Positions 24,269 through 32,374 of a stretch of DNA of 64,000 nt are shown one piece after another (position 1 is the stretch's first letter; every line of letters starts with the position of its first letter). The notes beneath the pieces were generated by a model that was given only the letters and a program-made list of their open reading frames with translations, had not been told where the DNA came from and ran no database searches. Source of the DNA: RXIX01 sp003989075 (GTDB taxonomy: Bacteria > Pseudomonadota > Gammaproteobacteria > Competibacterales > Competibacteraceae). Made by a program: the position numbers and the translations under genes. The stretch covers positions 1 to 64,000 of the forward strand of contig JAKOYN010000040.1 of assembly GCA_029780415.1 (NCBI GenBank), in the 5' to 3' direction.

Positions 24269-27200
24269 ATGCATATTCCAGGCTACCAGATCGAACGCGA
24301 ACTCGGGCAGGGTGGCATGGCCATCGTCTACCTGGCAATGCAGGAATCCCTGCATCGCCATGTCGCGCTCAAGGTCATCAAGCCGGTTCTGACCACCGAT
24401 GAGGAATTCGCCCAGCGCTTCCTGCGCGAAGGCCGCATCATCGCCCAGCTCAGCGATCCGCACATCGTTACCGTCTATGACATCGCCGCGCACGAGGGCA
24501 CCTATTATCTGTCGATGGAATACCTGCCCGGCGGCACCCTGCAGCAGCGTATCCGCGCCGGTTTGCCGCTGCCCGAAGCGCTGGCCATCGCCCGGGCCAT
24601 CGTCAGCGCTCTGTATTACGCACACCGCCGCAATATCATTCACCGCGATATCAAGCCGCAGAACATCCTGTTTCGTGAGAACGGCCACCCGGTGCTGACC
24701 GACTTTGGCATTGCCAAAACCCTCGGCAGCAGCACGATCATGACCCGTACCGGACTGTCGATCGGTACGCCGCGCTATATGAGTCCCGAGCAGATTCGCG
24801 GCCAGGGGGTCGATGCCCGCGCCGATCTGTACAGCTTTGGCGTGCTGTTCTACGAGATGCTCACCGGCAACGTGCCCTACACCGCCGATGACAGCTTTGC
24901 CCTGGCGATGATGCACGTCACCGCGCCGCTGCCGCAGTTGCCGGCGCAACTCAGCCGCTTCCAGCCGCTGCTCGATAAGCTGCTCGACAAGGACCCCGAG
25001 CGGCGTTTTCCTGATGGCGGCGCGGTGATCGCCGCCCTGAACGCGGTCGAAACCGCGCCCATCGATCTGCTCGATATCACCGGCGCCCGCCAGGCCGCTA
25101 TCACCCCGCCACCGCCGCGCCGCGCCTCCTGGAAGCTGGGCACTGCGGCCGCACTGCTGGCCGGTGGCGCACTGGCCGGCGGCTACTGGTACTGGTCACA
25201 GCAGCAGGCCGCACCACCACCGGCACCGCTGGTCGTCGCGCCGCCGACGGTCGATCCAGCGGCCCAGCAGCGCGCCGAAGCCGAACGCCTGTTGGCCCGC
25301 GCCCGTCAGCAGCAGCAGGCCGGCGCCCTGCAGGACAGTCTCGCCAGTGTCGAGCAGGGTCTGCAACAGAGTGCCGATCATGCCGAACTGCTGGCACTGC
25401 GCGCCGAACTCAACGCCCAGATCAAGGCCAGCAGCGCGCCGCAGCCCCAGCGCGAACCCGCCGCCCAAACCGAGCAGCAGCTTCAGGCCCAGTTGCAGAT
25501 CGCGCAGTTCCTCGAACTGGCGCAGCGTGCCCGTCAGGATGGCGCGCTGGATGTCAGTCAGGCCTATATTGAGCAGGGCCTGCAGGTGATGCCCGATCAC
25601 CCCGAGCTGCGGGCTCTGCGTCAGGACGTCCAGCGCCTGCAGGCCGAACGCCAGCGCCAGGCCGAGGCCGAACAGCGCAGGGCGGAATTGATCGCCCGCC
25701 AGCAGGCCGAAGCCGAACAGCGCAAGGCGGAATTGATCGCCCGCCAGCAGGCCGAAGCCGAACAGCGCAAGGCGGAAGCCGAGCGACAGAAGGCCGAAGC
25801 CGCCGACCGCCAGCGCCGGGCCGAAGAACTGCTGGCTCGGGCTCTTGATGCTCAGCGCAACCGCGCCTATGAAACCAGCCTGCTCCAGATCGAACAGGGC
25901 CTGCAACTGGCTGGGCAAAACCCACGTCTGCTAGCGCTGCGCGAGGAAGTGCGCCGGCAACTGCGTGAAGCCAAGACCACACCACCGCCGGAACCGGTTG
26001 CCAAGCCGCCGGTCGATGAGGCTGCACAGATCGCCGCTCTGCTCCGGCAATGCGAGGCGCATCTGAACGCCAAGCGGCTGACTTCCGGCAAGGGCGGCAA
26101 TGCCGCTGACTGCTATGGCGAAGTGCTGCGGCGCGATCGCGGTAATGCCCAAGCCCAGGCCGGCCTGGAGACTATCGCGGCGCGCTATGCCGACATGAGC
26201 CGGGCCGCCCTGCAGCGCAATGATGCCCGCGCCGCCCGCAGCCTGATCGCGCGTATCGAGAGCCTTAATCCCGATGATGCCCGCCTGACGGCTCTGCGCG
26301 AGCAACTGGCCCGGGTGGAAAATCCACCCAAACCCGCCACGCCACCGCCGCCGCCCGAACCGGCTGAGCGTCCGGTACCGATTGAACGTCCGGCGACGCC
26401 GGCGGTGCCGCCGATCAATCTGATTTCGGTACCCCAGCCGAGCGAGAAACCCGCCACCCCGGAAACCGAGGTGATCGCCGAGGACCAACACGCCCGGCTG
26501 TCAAGGACCCAGACCAAGGATAATGTCAGCCTGCAGGTCACGGTTTCGCCACAGGGTCTGCTCGATGACAGCAGTCGCGGCACCAAGAGCGGTGGCGCCA
26601 AGGGCGGCGATGCCAAGGAACCGGCGCAGTTGTTCGTGCGCGCCAACGTCGAGGATGCGGAAATCTGGATCAACAACCGCCGGGCTGGCACGGTGCCCAT
26701 GCAAATCGAGATGCGCCCCGGCTCCTATCGGGTGCGGGTCAAGCGTGAGGGCTATACCGACTGGAACGGCAAGGTTGACCTGAGCGCCGGCGATGAAAGT
26801 ACGATCACCGCGTTCCTGCCTTCCCGGGAGGCTGCGGTAGCCAGCGCCCCGCCGTCCACCCGCGCCGCCGAACCCGAAGCCGCGCCCCGAACGCCCGAAG
26901 AACCACCCGCCGCCGCACCACAACCGCAGGTTGCGCGCGCCAGCCGCCAAGCCCCCGGCTGCCTAAGCGGCAACTGCGAAAATGGCCAAGGCAGCTATCG
27001 CTACCCCGACGGCAGCGAGTACAGCGGACAGTTCCGCGGCGCCAAGATGCATGGCCAGGGCACCTATACCTATGCCGGCCGCGGCGAGAAATACAGCGGC
27101 GAATGGCGCAACGGCGTCATTGACGGTCGAGGCACCTACTACTACCGCAGTGGCAACCGCTATGAAGGCGAGTGGCGCAGCGGCCGCAAGAGCGGCCAGG

Positions 27201-27424
27201 GCACCTACGTCTATGCCGAACGCGGTGACAAGTACGTCGGCGACTTCGCCAACGATCAGCCCAACGGCCAGGGCACCTACTACTACAGCAACGGCGACCG
27301 CTACGAAGGCGAATGGCGCAACGGCCGCAAGAATGGCCAAGGCGTGCTGTACGAAAACGGCCGCAAGATCGTCGGTGAATGGCGCAACGACCAGAAGGTG
27401 AGCGTATCCGTGGAAAGCGAATAG
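24269..27424 (+). CDS. Transmembrane Ser/Thr protein kinase with PEGA and MORN repeats
   Basis: A 1051-residue protein. Residues 1-270 form a complete Hanks-type kinase: GQGG loop at 13-16, K35 in VALKVIK, HRDIKPQN with D127, DFG at 145-147, GTPRYMSPEQ. A single membrane helix spans about 290-310. The outside part has three helical TPR-like units (AERLLARAR, AQFLELAQRAR, AEELLARALDAQR, each followed by 'xxEQGLQ'), a charged coiled coil with 45-bp DNA repeats, a Pro-rich spacer, a PEGA domain at about 788-850 (ANVEDAEIWINNRRAGT) and six MORN repeats at about 906-1040 (YEGEWRNGRKNGQG type). PEGA and MORN suggest wall or surface binding, so this may be an envelope-sensing kinase. No phosphatase gene is adjacent. 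Confidence 0.93.
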   Translation: MHIPGYQIERELGQGGMAIVYLAMQESLHRHVALKVIKPVLTTDEEFAQRFLREGRIIAQLSDPHIVTVYDIAAHEGTYYLSMEYLPGGTLQQRIRAGLPLPEALAIARAIVSALYYAHRRNIIHRDIKPQNILFRENGHPVLTDFGIAKTLGSSTIMTRTGLSIGTPRYMSPEQIRGQGVDARADLYSFGVLFYEMLTGNVPYTADDSFALAMMHVTAPLPQLPAQLSRFQPLLDKLLDKDPERRFPDGGAVIAALNAVETAPIDLLDITGARQAAITPPPPRRASWKLGTAAALLAGGALAGGYWYWSQQQAAPPPAPLVVAPPTVDPAAQQRAEAERLLARARQQQQAGALQDSLASVEQGLQQSADHAELLALRAELNAQIKASSAPQPQREPAAQTEQQLQAQLQIAQFLELAQRARQDGALDVSQAYIEQGLQVMPDHPELRALRQDVQRLQAERQRQAEAEQRRAELIARQQAEAEQRKAELIARQQAEAEQRKAEAERQKAEAADRQRRAEELLARALDAQRNRAYETSLLQIEQGLQLAGQNPRLLALREEVRRQLREAKTTPPPEPVAKPPVDEAAQIAALLRQCEAHLNAKRLTSGKGGNAADCYGEVLRRDRGNAQAQAGLETIAARYADMSRAALQRNDARAARSLIARIESLNPDDARLTALREQLARVENPPKPATPPPPPEPAERPVPIERPATPAVPPINLISVPQPSEKPATPETEVIAEDQHARLSRTQTKDNVSLQVTVSPQGLLDDSSRGTKSGGAKGGDAKEPAQLFVRANVEDAEIWINNRRAGTVPMQIEMRPGSYRVRVKREGYTDWNGKVDLSAGDESTITAFLPSREAAVASAPPSTRAAEPEAAPRTPEEPPAAAPQPQVARASRQAPGCLSGNCENGQGSYRYPDGSEYSGQFRGAKMHGQGTYTYAGRGEKYSGEWRNGVIDGRGTYYYRSGNRYEGEWRSGRKSGQGTYVYAERGDKYVGDFANDQPNGQGTYYYSNGDRYEGEWRNGRKNGQGVLYENGRKIVGEWRNDQKVSVSVESE
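25661..25783. repeat. 45-bp tandem repeat in the kinase coiled coil
   Basis: Two nearly identical 45-bp units (25661-25705 and 25706-25750) and a partial third encode the heptad-like block AEAEQRxAELIARQQ. In-frame expansion or contraction would change coiled-coil length by 15 residues. Confidence 0.85.
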
Positions 27425-27441
27425 CGCGCCACGCAAAAACT

Positions 27442-27473
27442 AAGGCGGAACACCGGTCACGGTGCCCCGCCTT
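27442..27473 (+). terminator. Intrinsic terminator after the kinase gene
   Basis: AAGGCGG (27442-27448) pairs with CCGCCTT (27467-27473), with an inner CACC/GGTG pairing, 18 bp after the kinase stop codon. GTCTTTG follows, a modest U-tract. Confidence 0.55.
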
Positions 27474-27476
27474 GTC

Positions 27477-27631
27477 TTTGCCCACCCCACCCTGGGCCCC
27501 TGGCAATCCTGTCTTCCCTGACCCTCCTTTCCCCAGCCTTATTCCGAAAGGCACTGGCGATACTGCAACTGATTTTGCCCACCCCACCCTGGGCCCCCTG
27601 GCAGTCCTGTCTTCCCTGACCCTCCTTTCCC
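27477..27631. repeat. Two copies of a 57-58-bp G-rich direct repeat
   Basis: Copy A (27477-27533) and copy B (27574-27631) share TTTGCCCACCCCACCCTGGG and the following CCTGTCTTCCCTGACCCTCC almost completely, with one indel and one substitution, at a 97-bp period. On the minus strand each copy reads GGGG, CCCA, GGG, T, GGGG, T, GGG, a G-quadruplex-type pattern. The block lies between two convergent genes. The words GCGATACTGCA also recur at 27557 and 27659, so the duplicated unit seems to include the tail of the small gene to the right. Confidence 0.8.
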
Positions 27632-27655
27632 AAATCCAAATCCTGAGCCGGCGTG

Positions 27656-27928
27656 CTAGCGATACTGCAGCGGCTGCGCCAGCCGGCGCGGCACCTTCAG
27701 CCAGTCGTACAGCACGAAATCGGCGTTGTTCTCCTCCAGGCAGCGCACGGTATACAACTGCGTGCCGCGAATGGGTGCGTCCCCACCGTAGCCACCACAA
27801 TAACTGCCGCCGCCAGCGCTCACGCACGAGGCCGTCCCGCGATACGGACAGCTATGCTTATCCACAGGCATCAGGCCCTCACTACCACAACGTTTAGCCT
27901 TGATCGGACGGGTGACTTCACTTTTCAT
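27656..27928 (-). CDS. Small Cys/Gly-rich hypothetical protein, 90 residues
   Basis: I do not recognise the family. The ATG at 27928 has GAGG at about 7 bp; the frame is open 8 codons further. The product has a basic start (MKSEVTRPIKAKRCG), a Cys/Gly-rich middle (KHSCPYRG, SCVSAGGGSYCGGYGGD) and an ordered end (LYTVRCLEENNADFVLYDWLKVP). There is no signal peptide, so disulfides are not expected; metal binding by the five Cys residues is possible. The gene ends at the G-rich repeat block and its last codons recur in that block. Codon use looks genuine but evidence is modest. Confidence 0.55.
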   Translation of the reverse strand: MKSEVTRPIKAKRCGSEGLMPVDKHSCPYRGTASCVSAGGGSYCGGYGGDAPIRGTQLYTVRCLEENNADFVLYDWLKVPRRLAQPLQYR

Positions 27929-28249
27929 TCTAATCCTCGCTTTGATGGTCAAGGGTCACGCACTCCCTCGGACGCGACCAAATCACAATCATTGTTATTA
28001 GGGTTTTCCACCGGGGCTGAACAACCGCCTAAGATGCCACTGCCCGGTCATGACTGGACCCGGCCAAGGCGAAAGCGCGGCGCAAACCCTTTTTTATTCA
28101 CTATTCCGACAGCTTGTCTTATTCACTATCCTGACAGCTTGCCGGGAGAACCGGGGCTTTCTCACATCCCCTGATCGTTCATCTGCCACGCTTGCGATTT
28201 AAGTCTCACCGCCCTTGCGAGTAAATAAGGAATTTCACCCGCAGGGGTC
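27929..28249. other. Intergenic region with a 25-bp tandem repeat
   Basis: About 320 bp between divergent genes. A 25-bp unit starting TTATTCACTAT and ending CAGCTTG(T/C)C occurs twice head to tail (28094-28118 and 28119-28143) with three differences. Promoters for the small Cys-rich gene and the EEP gene should lie here. I see no convincing -10/-35 pair and no RNA gene. Confidence 0.6.
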
Positions 28250-29311
28250 ATGGTTTTCCCTAGGCTACGCATGGATATGTGCCTAAATTGCCTGTCATCT
28301 GGCACACGCCACGGCAGGCCCACGGCCTGGAGAAGTGCTGTGCCTTCATCGCCATCACCATCACCGTCATCGCCGAGCCTGCACGGTCTGCTTACCGCTG
28401 CTGGTACCTTCGCCTGCCTCGCAACCCTGGCGGGCTTTGCCGGGCATCTGAGTTGGCTTGCTGAACTGGCCAGCCATTTCCGGCTGCAATACGCCGTAGC
28501 GCTGGCGCTGCTGGCAGCCGTCATGCTGGCGCGGGCCCACCATCGCTGGGCGCTGCTCTTCGTCAGCGGCGCCTTGCTGAACGCTCTGCTGCTGACACCG
28601 CGCCTGCTGCCGCCCGCAGAAGCCTCCGCCACCACAGACGAGCCCCGTTTGCGGCTGCTACTGGCCAATGTGCACGCGGAAAATCGCGATATTGCACGCA
28701 TCCAGGCGATGATCGATGCCAGCGCCGCCGATCTGGTCGTGTTGCTCGAAGTCACGCCGGAGCTGGCCGCGCATCTTGAATCGCGGGTCGGGCGCTATCC
28801 GCATCGGCGGATGGTGCCGCGCAACGATTATTTCGGCATTGCCCTGCTCAGCCGGCTGCCGCTCCAAAAAGCCGAAGTGGTCACGCTCAGCGCCGCCGGC
28901 CTGCCTTCGGTCATCGCCGAACTGGGCGACGGCAAGCAGCGCTTCACCCTGATTGGCACCCACCCGCTGCCACCGGTCAGCGCCGCAGCCGCAGCCGATC
29001 GCAATGCACAGTTTGCGGCTCTGGCAATGCGGGCGCGGCAGACACACACGCCGCTGGTGCTGGCCGGTGATCTGAATACCTCGCCCTGGTCGCCGTGGTT
29101 CGCGCGGCTACTGCGCGAGAGTGGGTTGCGCGACAGTGCCGACGGGCGCGGCCTGCACAGCTCCTGGCCTGCCGGCTGGCCGCTGCTGTGGATCCCCATC
29201 GACCATGTTCTGGCCTCCACCAATATCCGCATTCAGGATCGCCAGACCGGCGCGGACTTCGGTTCCGATCACTACCCGGTCATTGTCGATTTCCAGGTTG
29301 CCAGCCGATAA
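28250..29311 (+). CDS. Membrane-anchored endonuclease/exonuclease/phosphatase (EEP) family protein
   Basis: A 353-residue protein. The first 45 residues are low-complexity (SPSPSPSSPS), so the true start may be internal. Two to three hydrophobic segments lie at about 45-125. Residues about 130-350 form an EEP domain: LLLANVHAENRDI (metal-binding Asn), DLVVLLEVTPEL (metal-binding Glu), VLAGDLNTSPWSPWF (the catalytic D-x-N), and IDHVLAS...GSDHYPVI (the D-H-V and S-D-H motifs). Members are Mg-dependent phosphodiesterases acting on lipids, nucleotides or DNA; the membrane anchor suggests a lipid or envelope substrate. Translation of the next gene starts 43 bp later. Confidence 0.8.
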   Translation: MVFPRLRMDMCLNCLSSGTRHGRPTAWRSAVPSSPSPSPSSPSLHGLLTAAGTFACLATLAGFAGHLSWLAELASHFRLQYAVALALLAAVMLARAHHRWALLFVSGALLNALLLTPRLLPPAEASATTDEPRLRLLLANVHAENRDIARIQAMIDASAADLVVLLEVTPELAAHLESRVGRYPHRRMVPRNDYFGIALLSRLPLQKAEVVTLSAAGLPSVIAELGDGKQRFTLIGTHPLPPVSAAAAADRNAQFAALAMRARQTHTPLVLAGDLNTSPWSPWFARLLRESGLRDSADGRGLHSSWPAGWPLLWIPIDHVLASTNIRIQDRQTGADFGSDHYPVIVDFQVASR

Positions 29312-29354
29312 TGGCTCGCATTTTCCCGCTCGTCGTCCACCGGAGGCCGCCACC

Positions 29355-30410
29355 ATGACGATTGATCATCCCGCGCATTCACGGACCGACTCCGCAAGCG
29401 ATGACCGCATCGATCCGGGTCGACGCCGTTTTCTGAGCGGACTGAGTCTGCTGCTCGGCAGTGCGCTCGGGCTCGGCTCGCGCGCCAGCACTGCCTATGA
29501 CTGGGACGAACCGCCACCCCTGCAGAAATGGCCACAGGGCGTGGTGCCGCGTGGCAGTCTGCAACCGTACTGGATGCGACAGGCACCGGACACACCGCGC
29601 ACCCCATTCAGCGCCGATCTCAACACCACCATCCAGCGTCATCTGGATGCCATGCGCCGCTCGGGACGCCTGGCCAGCAACGAGCGCACCGCCTGGCTGG
29701 TCTACGACTTCACCAGCAACCGCTATCTGGTGACGATCAATGCCGGCGCGCCCTATCAGAGCGCCAGCATGATCAAGCCCTTCATTGCCCTGGCCTTCTT
29801 CACCAAGGTGCAGGAAGGCAAGCTGCCCTACACGCCCTACCAGCGCGCGCGCATGGAAGCGATGATCCAGCGCAGCGACAATCAGGCCACCAACTACTTC
29901 ATCGAACTGCTCAACCGCACCAGCGCCCGCTCCGGCCCGGCCGAAGCCGAGCACACCCTCAAAAACCGCCATCCGGGCATTTTCCGTCACACCCGGATTG
30001 TCGAGCGCATTCCCGGTGGTGGCCGTTCCTACCGCAACCGGGCCTCGGCACTCGACTACCACCGCTTCCTGCATGCGCTCTGGTATGACCGCCTGCCCTA
30101 CTCGCGCGAGATCAAGCGCCTGATGGGTCTGCCCAACCGCGACCGCGTCTACACCGGCGCCGGCGGCGTAGCGCGGCAAACCTGGGTGCTGGACAAGACC
30201 GGCACCACGGCGCGGCTCTGTGGCGACATGGGCATCCTGGTCGCCCAGGGCCGTGACGGACGCCGCTATCCGTACACCTTCATCGGCATCATCGAAAAGG
30301 CGCGCCCGGCGAGCAATTACGGCGCCTGGAAAAATGCCCGTGGTGATGTGATCCGCGAGGTGTCCAATCTCACCTACGCCCACCTGCGCCAGATGCACAA
30401 CCTGGTTTAA
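29355..30410 (+). CDS. Tat-exported class A beta-lactamase-like serine hydrolase
   Basis: A 351-residue protein from the ATG at 29355 with GGAGG at 8 bp. Residues 20-50 form a twin-arginine signal (GRRRFLSGLSLLLGSALGLGS). The penicillin-recognising motifs are all present: S138-M-I-K141 (SxxK), S174-D-N176 and K281-T-G283. The class A Omega-loop glutamate motif is not evident, so strong beta-lactamase activity is unsure. Related proteins are grouped as beta-lactamase-like serine hydrolases; a peptidoglycan carboxypeptidase or amidase role is possible. Its position after a membrane EEP protein suggests an envelope function for both. Confidence 0.83.
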   Translation: MTIDHPAHSRTDSASDDRIDPGRRRFLSGLSLLLGSALGLGSRASTAYDWDEPPPLQKWPQGVVPRGSLQPYWMRQAPDTPRTPFSADLNTTIQRHLDAMRRSGRLASNERTAWLVYDFTSNRYLVTINAGAPYQSASMIKPFIALAFFTKVQEGKLPYTPYQRARMEAMIQRSDNQATNYFIELLNRTSARSGPAEAEHTLKNRHPGIFRHTRIVERIPGGGRSYRNRASALDYHRFLHALWYDRLPYSREIKRLMGLPNRDRVYTGAGGVARQTWVLDKTGTTARLCGDMGILVAQGRDGRRYPYTFIGIIEKARPASNYGAWKNARGDVIREVSNLTYAHLRQMHNLV

Positions 30411-30460
30411 ACCACACCGCTTCCAGCCTCTTTCCCGCATCGCAACCGGATTTCCGACCC

Positions 30461-31621
30461 ATGCCCTACGATTTCGACCACGCACCCGCGCGCCGCGACA
30501 CCGACAGCCTGAAATGGCAACGCTACGGCACCGCACTGCCCCTGTGGGTAGCCGACATGGACTTTACCGCTCCGGAGCCGGTGCTGGCCGCATTGCAGGC
30601 GCGCATCGCCCATGGTGTATTCGGCTACGGTGCGCCACCGGTACACCTGAGCGAGACCGTCTGTGCCCGTCTGGCCACACTGTACGGCTGGACGGTCACG
30701 GCGGACGATATCGTCTATCTGCCGGGGCTGGTGTGCGGGCTGAACGTGGTCTGCCGGGCGGTGGGTGACCCGGGCGATGCGGTGCTGGTGCAAACGCCGG
30801 TCTATCCACCCTTCCTGAGCGCGCCCGGCCATCAGGATCGGCGCCTGCTCACGGCGAAACTGGACGCGGAACAACGCGACGGGCAGCTTTATTACCACTT
30901 CGACGATGCCGCCTTTGCCGCTGCCATCGACCCGGGTACCCGGCTGTTCATGCTCTGCCACCCGCATAATCCGGTCGGGCGCAGCTTTAACGTGAGCGAG
31001 TTGCAGCGGCTGGCGGCGATCTGTGAACGGCATGATCTGGTGGTGTGCTCGGATGAAATTCACGGCGATCTGCTGCTGGACGGGCGGCGGCATATGCCCT
31101 TTGCCACCCTGGCCCCGGAAATCGCCCAGCGCTGCATCACCCTGATGGCGCCGAGCAAGACCTTCAACATCGCCGGGCTGGGCGCCAGTTTCGCCATCAT
31201 TCAGAACCCGTCCCTGCGGCGGCGCTTCCAGCAGGCGATGCGCGGCATCGTGCCGGATGTAAATGTCCTCGCCCTGCACGCCGCACTGGCCGCCTACCAG
31301 CACGGCGCGGACTGGCTGGACGAACTGCGGGTTTACCTGGCCGCCAATCGCGATTTCATGCTGGATTTCGTCAGGCGTCAGCTACCCGGCGTGCGCAGCA
31401 CGGTACCGGAAGCAACCTATCTGGCCTGGCTGGATTGCCGTGGTGCGGGTCTGGAACAGCCACAGGCGTTCTTTCTGCAACAGGCGGGCGTGGCGCTGAA
31501 CGACGGCGCGACCTTTGGTCCGGGCGGCGCAGGATTTGTGCGGCTGAATTTTGGCTGCCCGCGCAGCACCCTCGCCGAGGGTCTGGAACGGATGCGGTGG
31601 GCATTGGCGACGCGGGCCTGA
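30461..31621 (+). CDS. MalY/PatB-family PLP enzyme (cystathionine beta-lyase type)
   Basis: A 386-residue fold-type I aminotransferase-like enzyme. It has the MalY/PatB start LKWQRYGTALPLWVADMDF, the substrate loop PVYPPF, the Asn of CHPHNPVG, the Asp of VVCSDEIHGDLL and the Schiff-base Lys K233 in APSKTFNIAGL. MalY/PatB enzymes cleave C-S bonds of cystathionine or cysteine conjugates. The next gene is a LysE-type amino-acid exporter, 35 bp later, which may export a product or a toxic amino acid. Substrate preference is not readable. Confidence 0.87.
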   Translation: MPYDFDHAPARRDTDSLKWQRYGTALPLWVADMDFTAPEPVLAALQARIAHGVFGYGAPPVHLSETVCARLATLYGWTVTADDIVYLPGLVCGLNVVCRAVGDPGDAVLVQTPVYPPFLSAPGHQDRRLLTAKLDAEQRDGQLYYHFDDAAFAAAIDPGTRLFMLCHPHNPVGRSFNVSELQRLAAICERHDLVVCSDEIHGDLLLDGRRHMPFATLAPEIAQRCITLMAPSKTFNIAGLGASFAIIQNPSLRRRFQQAMRGIVPDVNVLALHAALAAYQHGADWLDELRVYLAANRDFMLDFVRRQLPGVRSTVPEATYLAWLDCRGAGLEQPQAFFLQQAGVALNDGATFGPGGAGFVRLNFGCPRSTLAEGLERMRWALATRA

Positions 31622-31656
31622 AGCATCACCGCTACCACCGCAGAGTCACCCCATTC

Positions 31657-32265
31657 ATGAACCCTGATTTAATGGCCGGATTCCTGTCCGGCGCGGCCCT
31701 GATTATTGCCATCGGCGCCCAGAATTCCTTTGTCCTGCGTCAGGGCATCCGGCGTGAACATGTGCTGCCGATCGTGCTCGTCTGTTCCGGCGCAGACGTT
31801 CTCCTGATAGCGGCGGGCATTACCGGCCTTGGTGCATTGATTCAGTCAGTGCCCTTCCTTCTGGATGCGACCCGTTATGGCGGATCAGCCTTTTTAATAG
31901 CCTATGGACTGCTTGCCGCACGACGCGCACTGCAACCGCAACAGCTCACGGTCGATGCCAGCGTCGGGACTTCGCTCGGCGCGGCCATGGTCACCTGTCT
32001 TGCCTTCACGTTCCTGAATCCGCATGTGTACCTGGATACGGTGATCCTGCTGGGCTCCCTGGCCAATCAATGCGGAGAACATGGACGCTGGGTGTTCGGC
32101 AGTGGGGCAGCGGCCGCCAGCTTCATCTGGTTTTTCGCCCTTGGCTATGGAGCTCGCCTGCTCGGTCCGCTCTTCCGCAAACCCCGTGCATGGCGGGTTC
32201 TGGATTCACTGATCGCCGTGATCATGCTGGGTCTGGGCATCATGCTGCTGCTCGGGGAAAACTAA
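31657..32265 (+). CDS. LysE/ArgO-family amino-acid exporter
   Basis: A 202-residue inner-membrane protein with about six hydrophobic segments. The start GFLSGAALIIAIGAQNSFVLRQGI is the LysE/ArgO signature, and FLNPHVYLDTVILLGS follows in the middle. These proteins export arginine, lysine or analogues. I use the ATG at 31657; the open frame upstream is inside the C-S lyase gene in another frame. Regulation is often by an adjacent ArgP/LysG gene, which is absent here. Confidence 0.9.
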   Translation: MNPDLMAGFLSGAALIIAIGAQNSFVLRQGIRREHVLPIVLVCSGADVLLIAAGITGLGALIQSVPFLLDATRYGGSAFLIAYGLLAARRALQPQQLTVDASVGTSLGAAMVTCLAFTFLNPHVYLDTVILLGSLANQCGEHGRWVFGSGAAAASFIWFFALGYGARLLGPLFRKPRAWRVLDSLIAVIMLGLGIMLLLGEN

Positions 32266-32374
32266 GCGCGCGCAACGCTGTGCATCGGGCTTGAAGCATC
32301 AAGATGATGTGGCGATGGTCGCAGCGGATAAAATGCACAGCACCATCACCTTCTCGACCTGATCACAGCCCGCC

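Noticed and set aside
27477..27631. An insertion sequence at the G-rich repeats
   Set aside because: There is no transposase frame, no terminal inverted repeat pair and no target duplication around the block.
27117..27827. A 236-codon minus-strand frame crossing the end of the kinase gene and the G-rich repeats
   Set aside because: It is Arg/Ser-rich, runs antisense to MORN repeats and through the non-coding repeat block, and ends inside a better-supported small gene.
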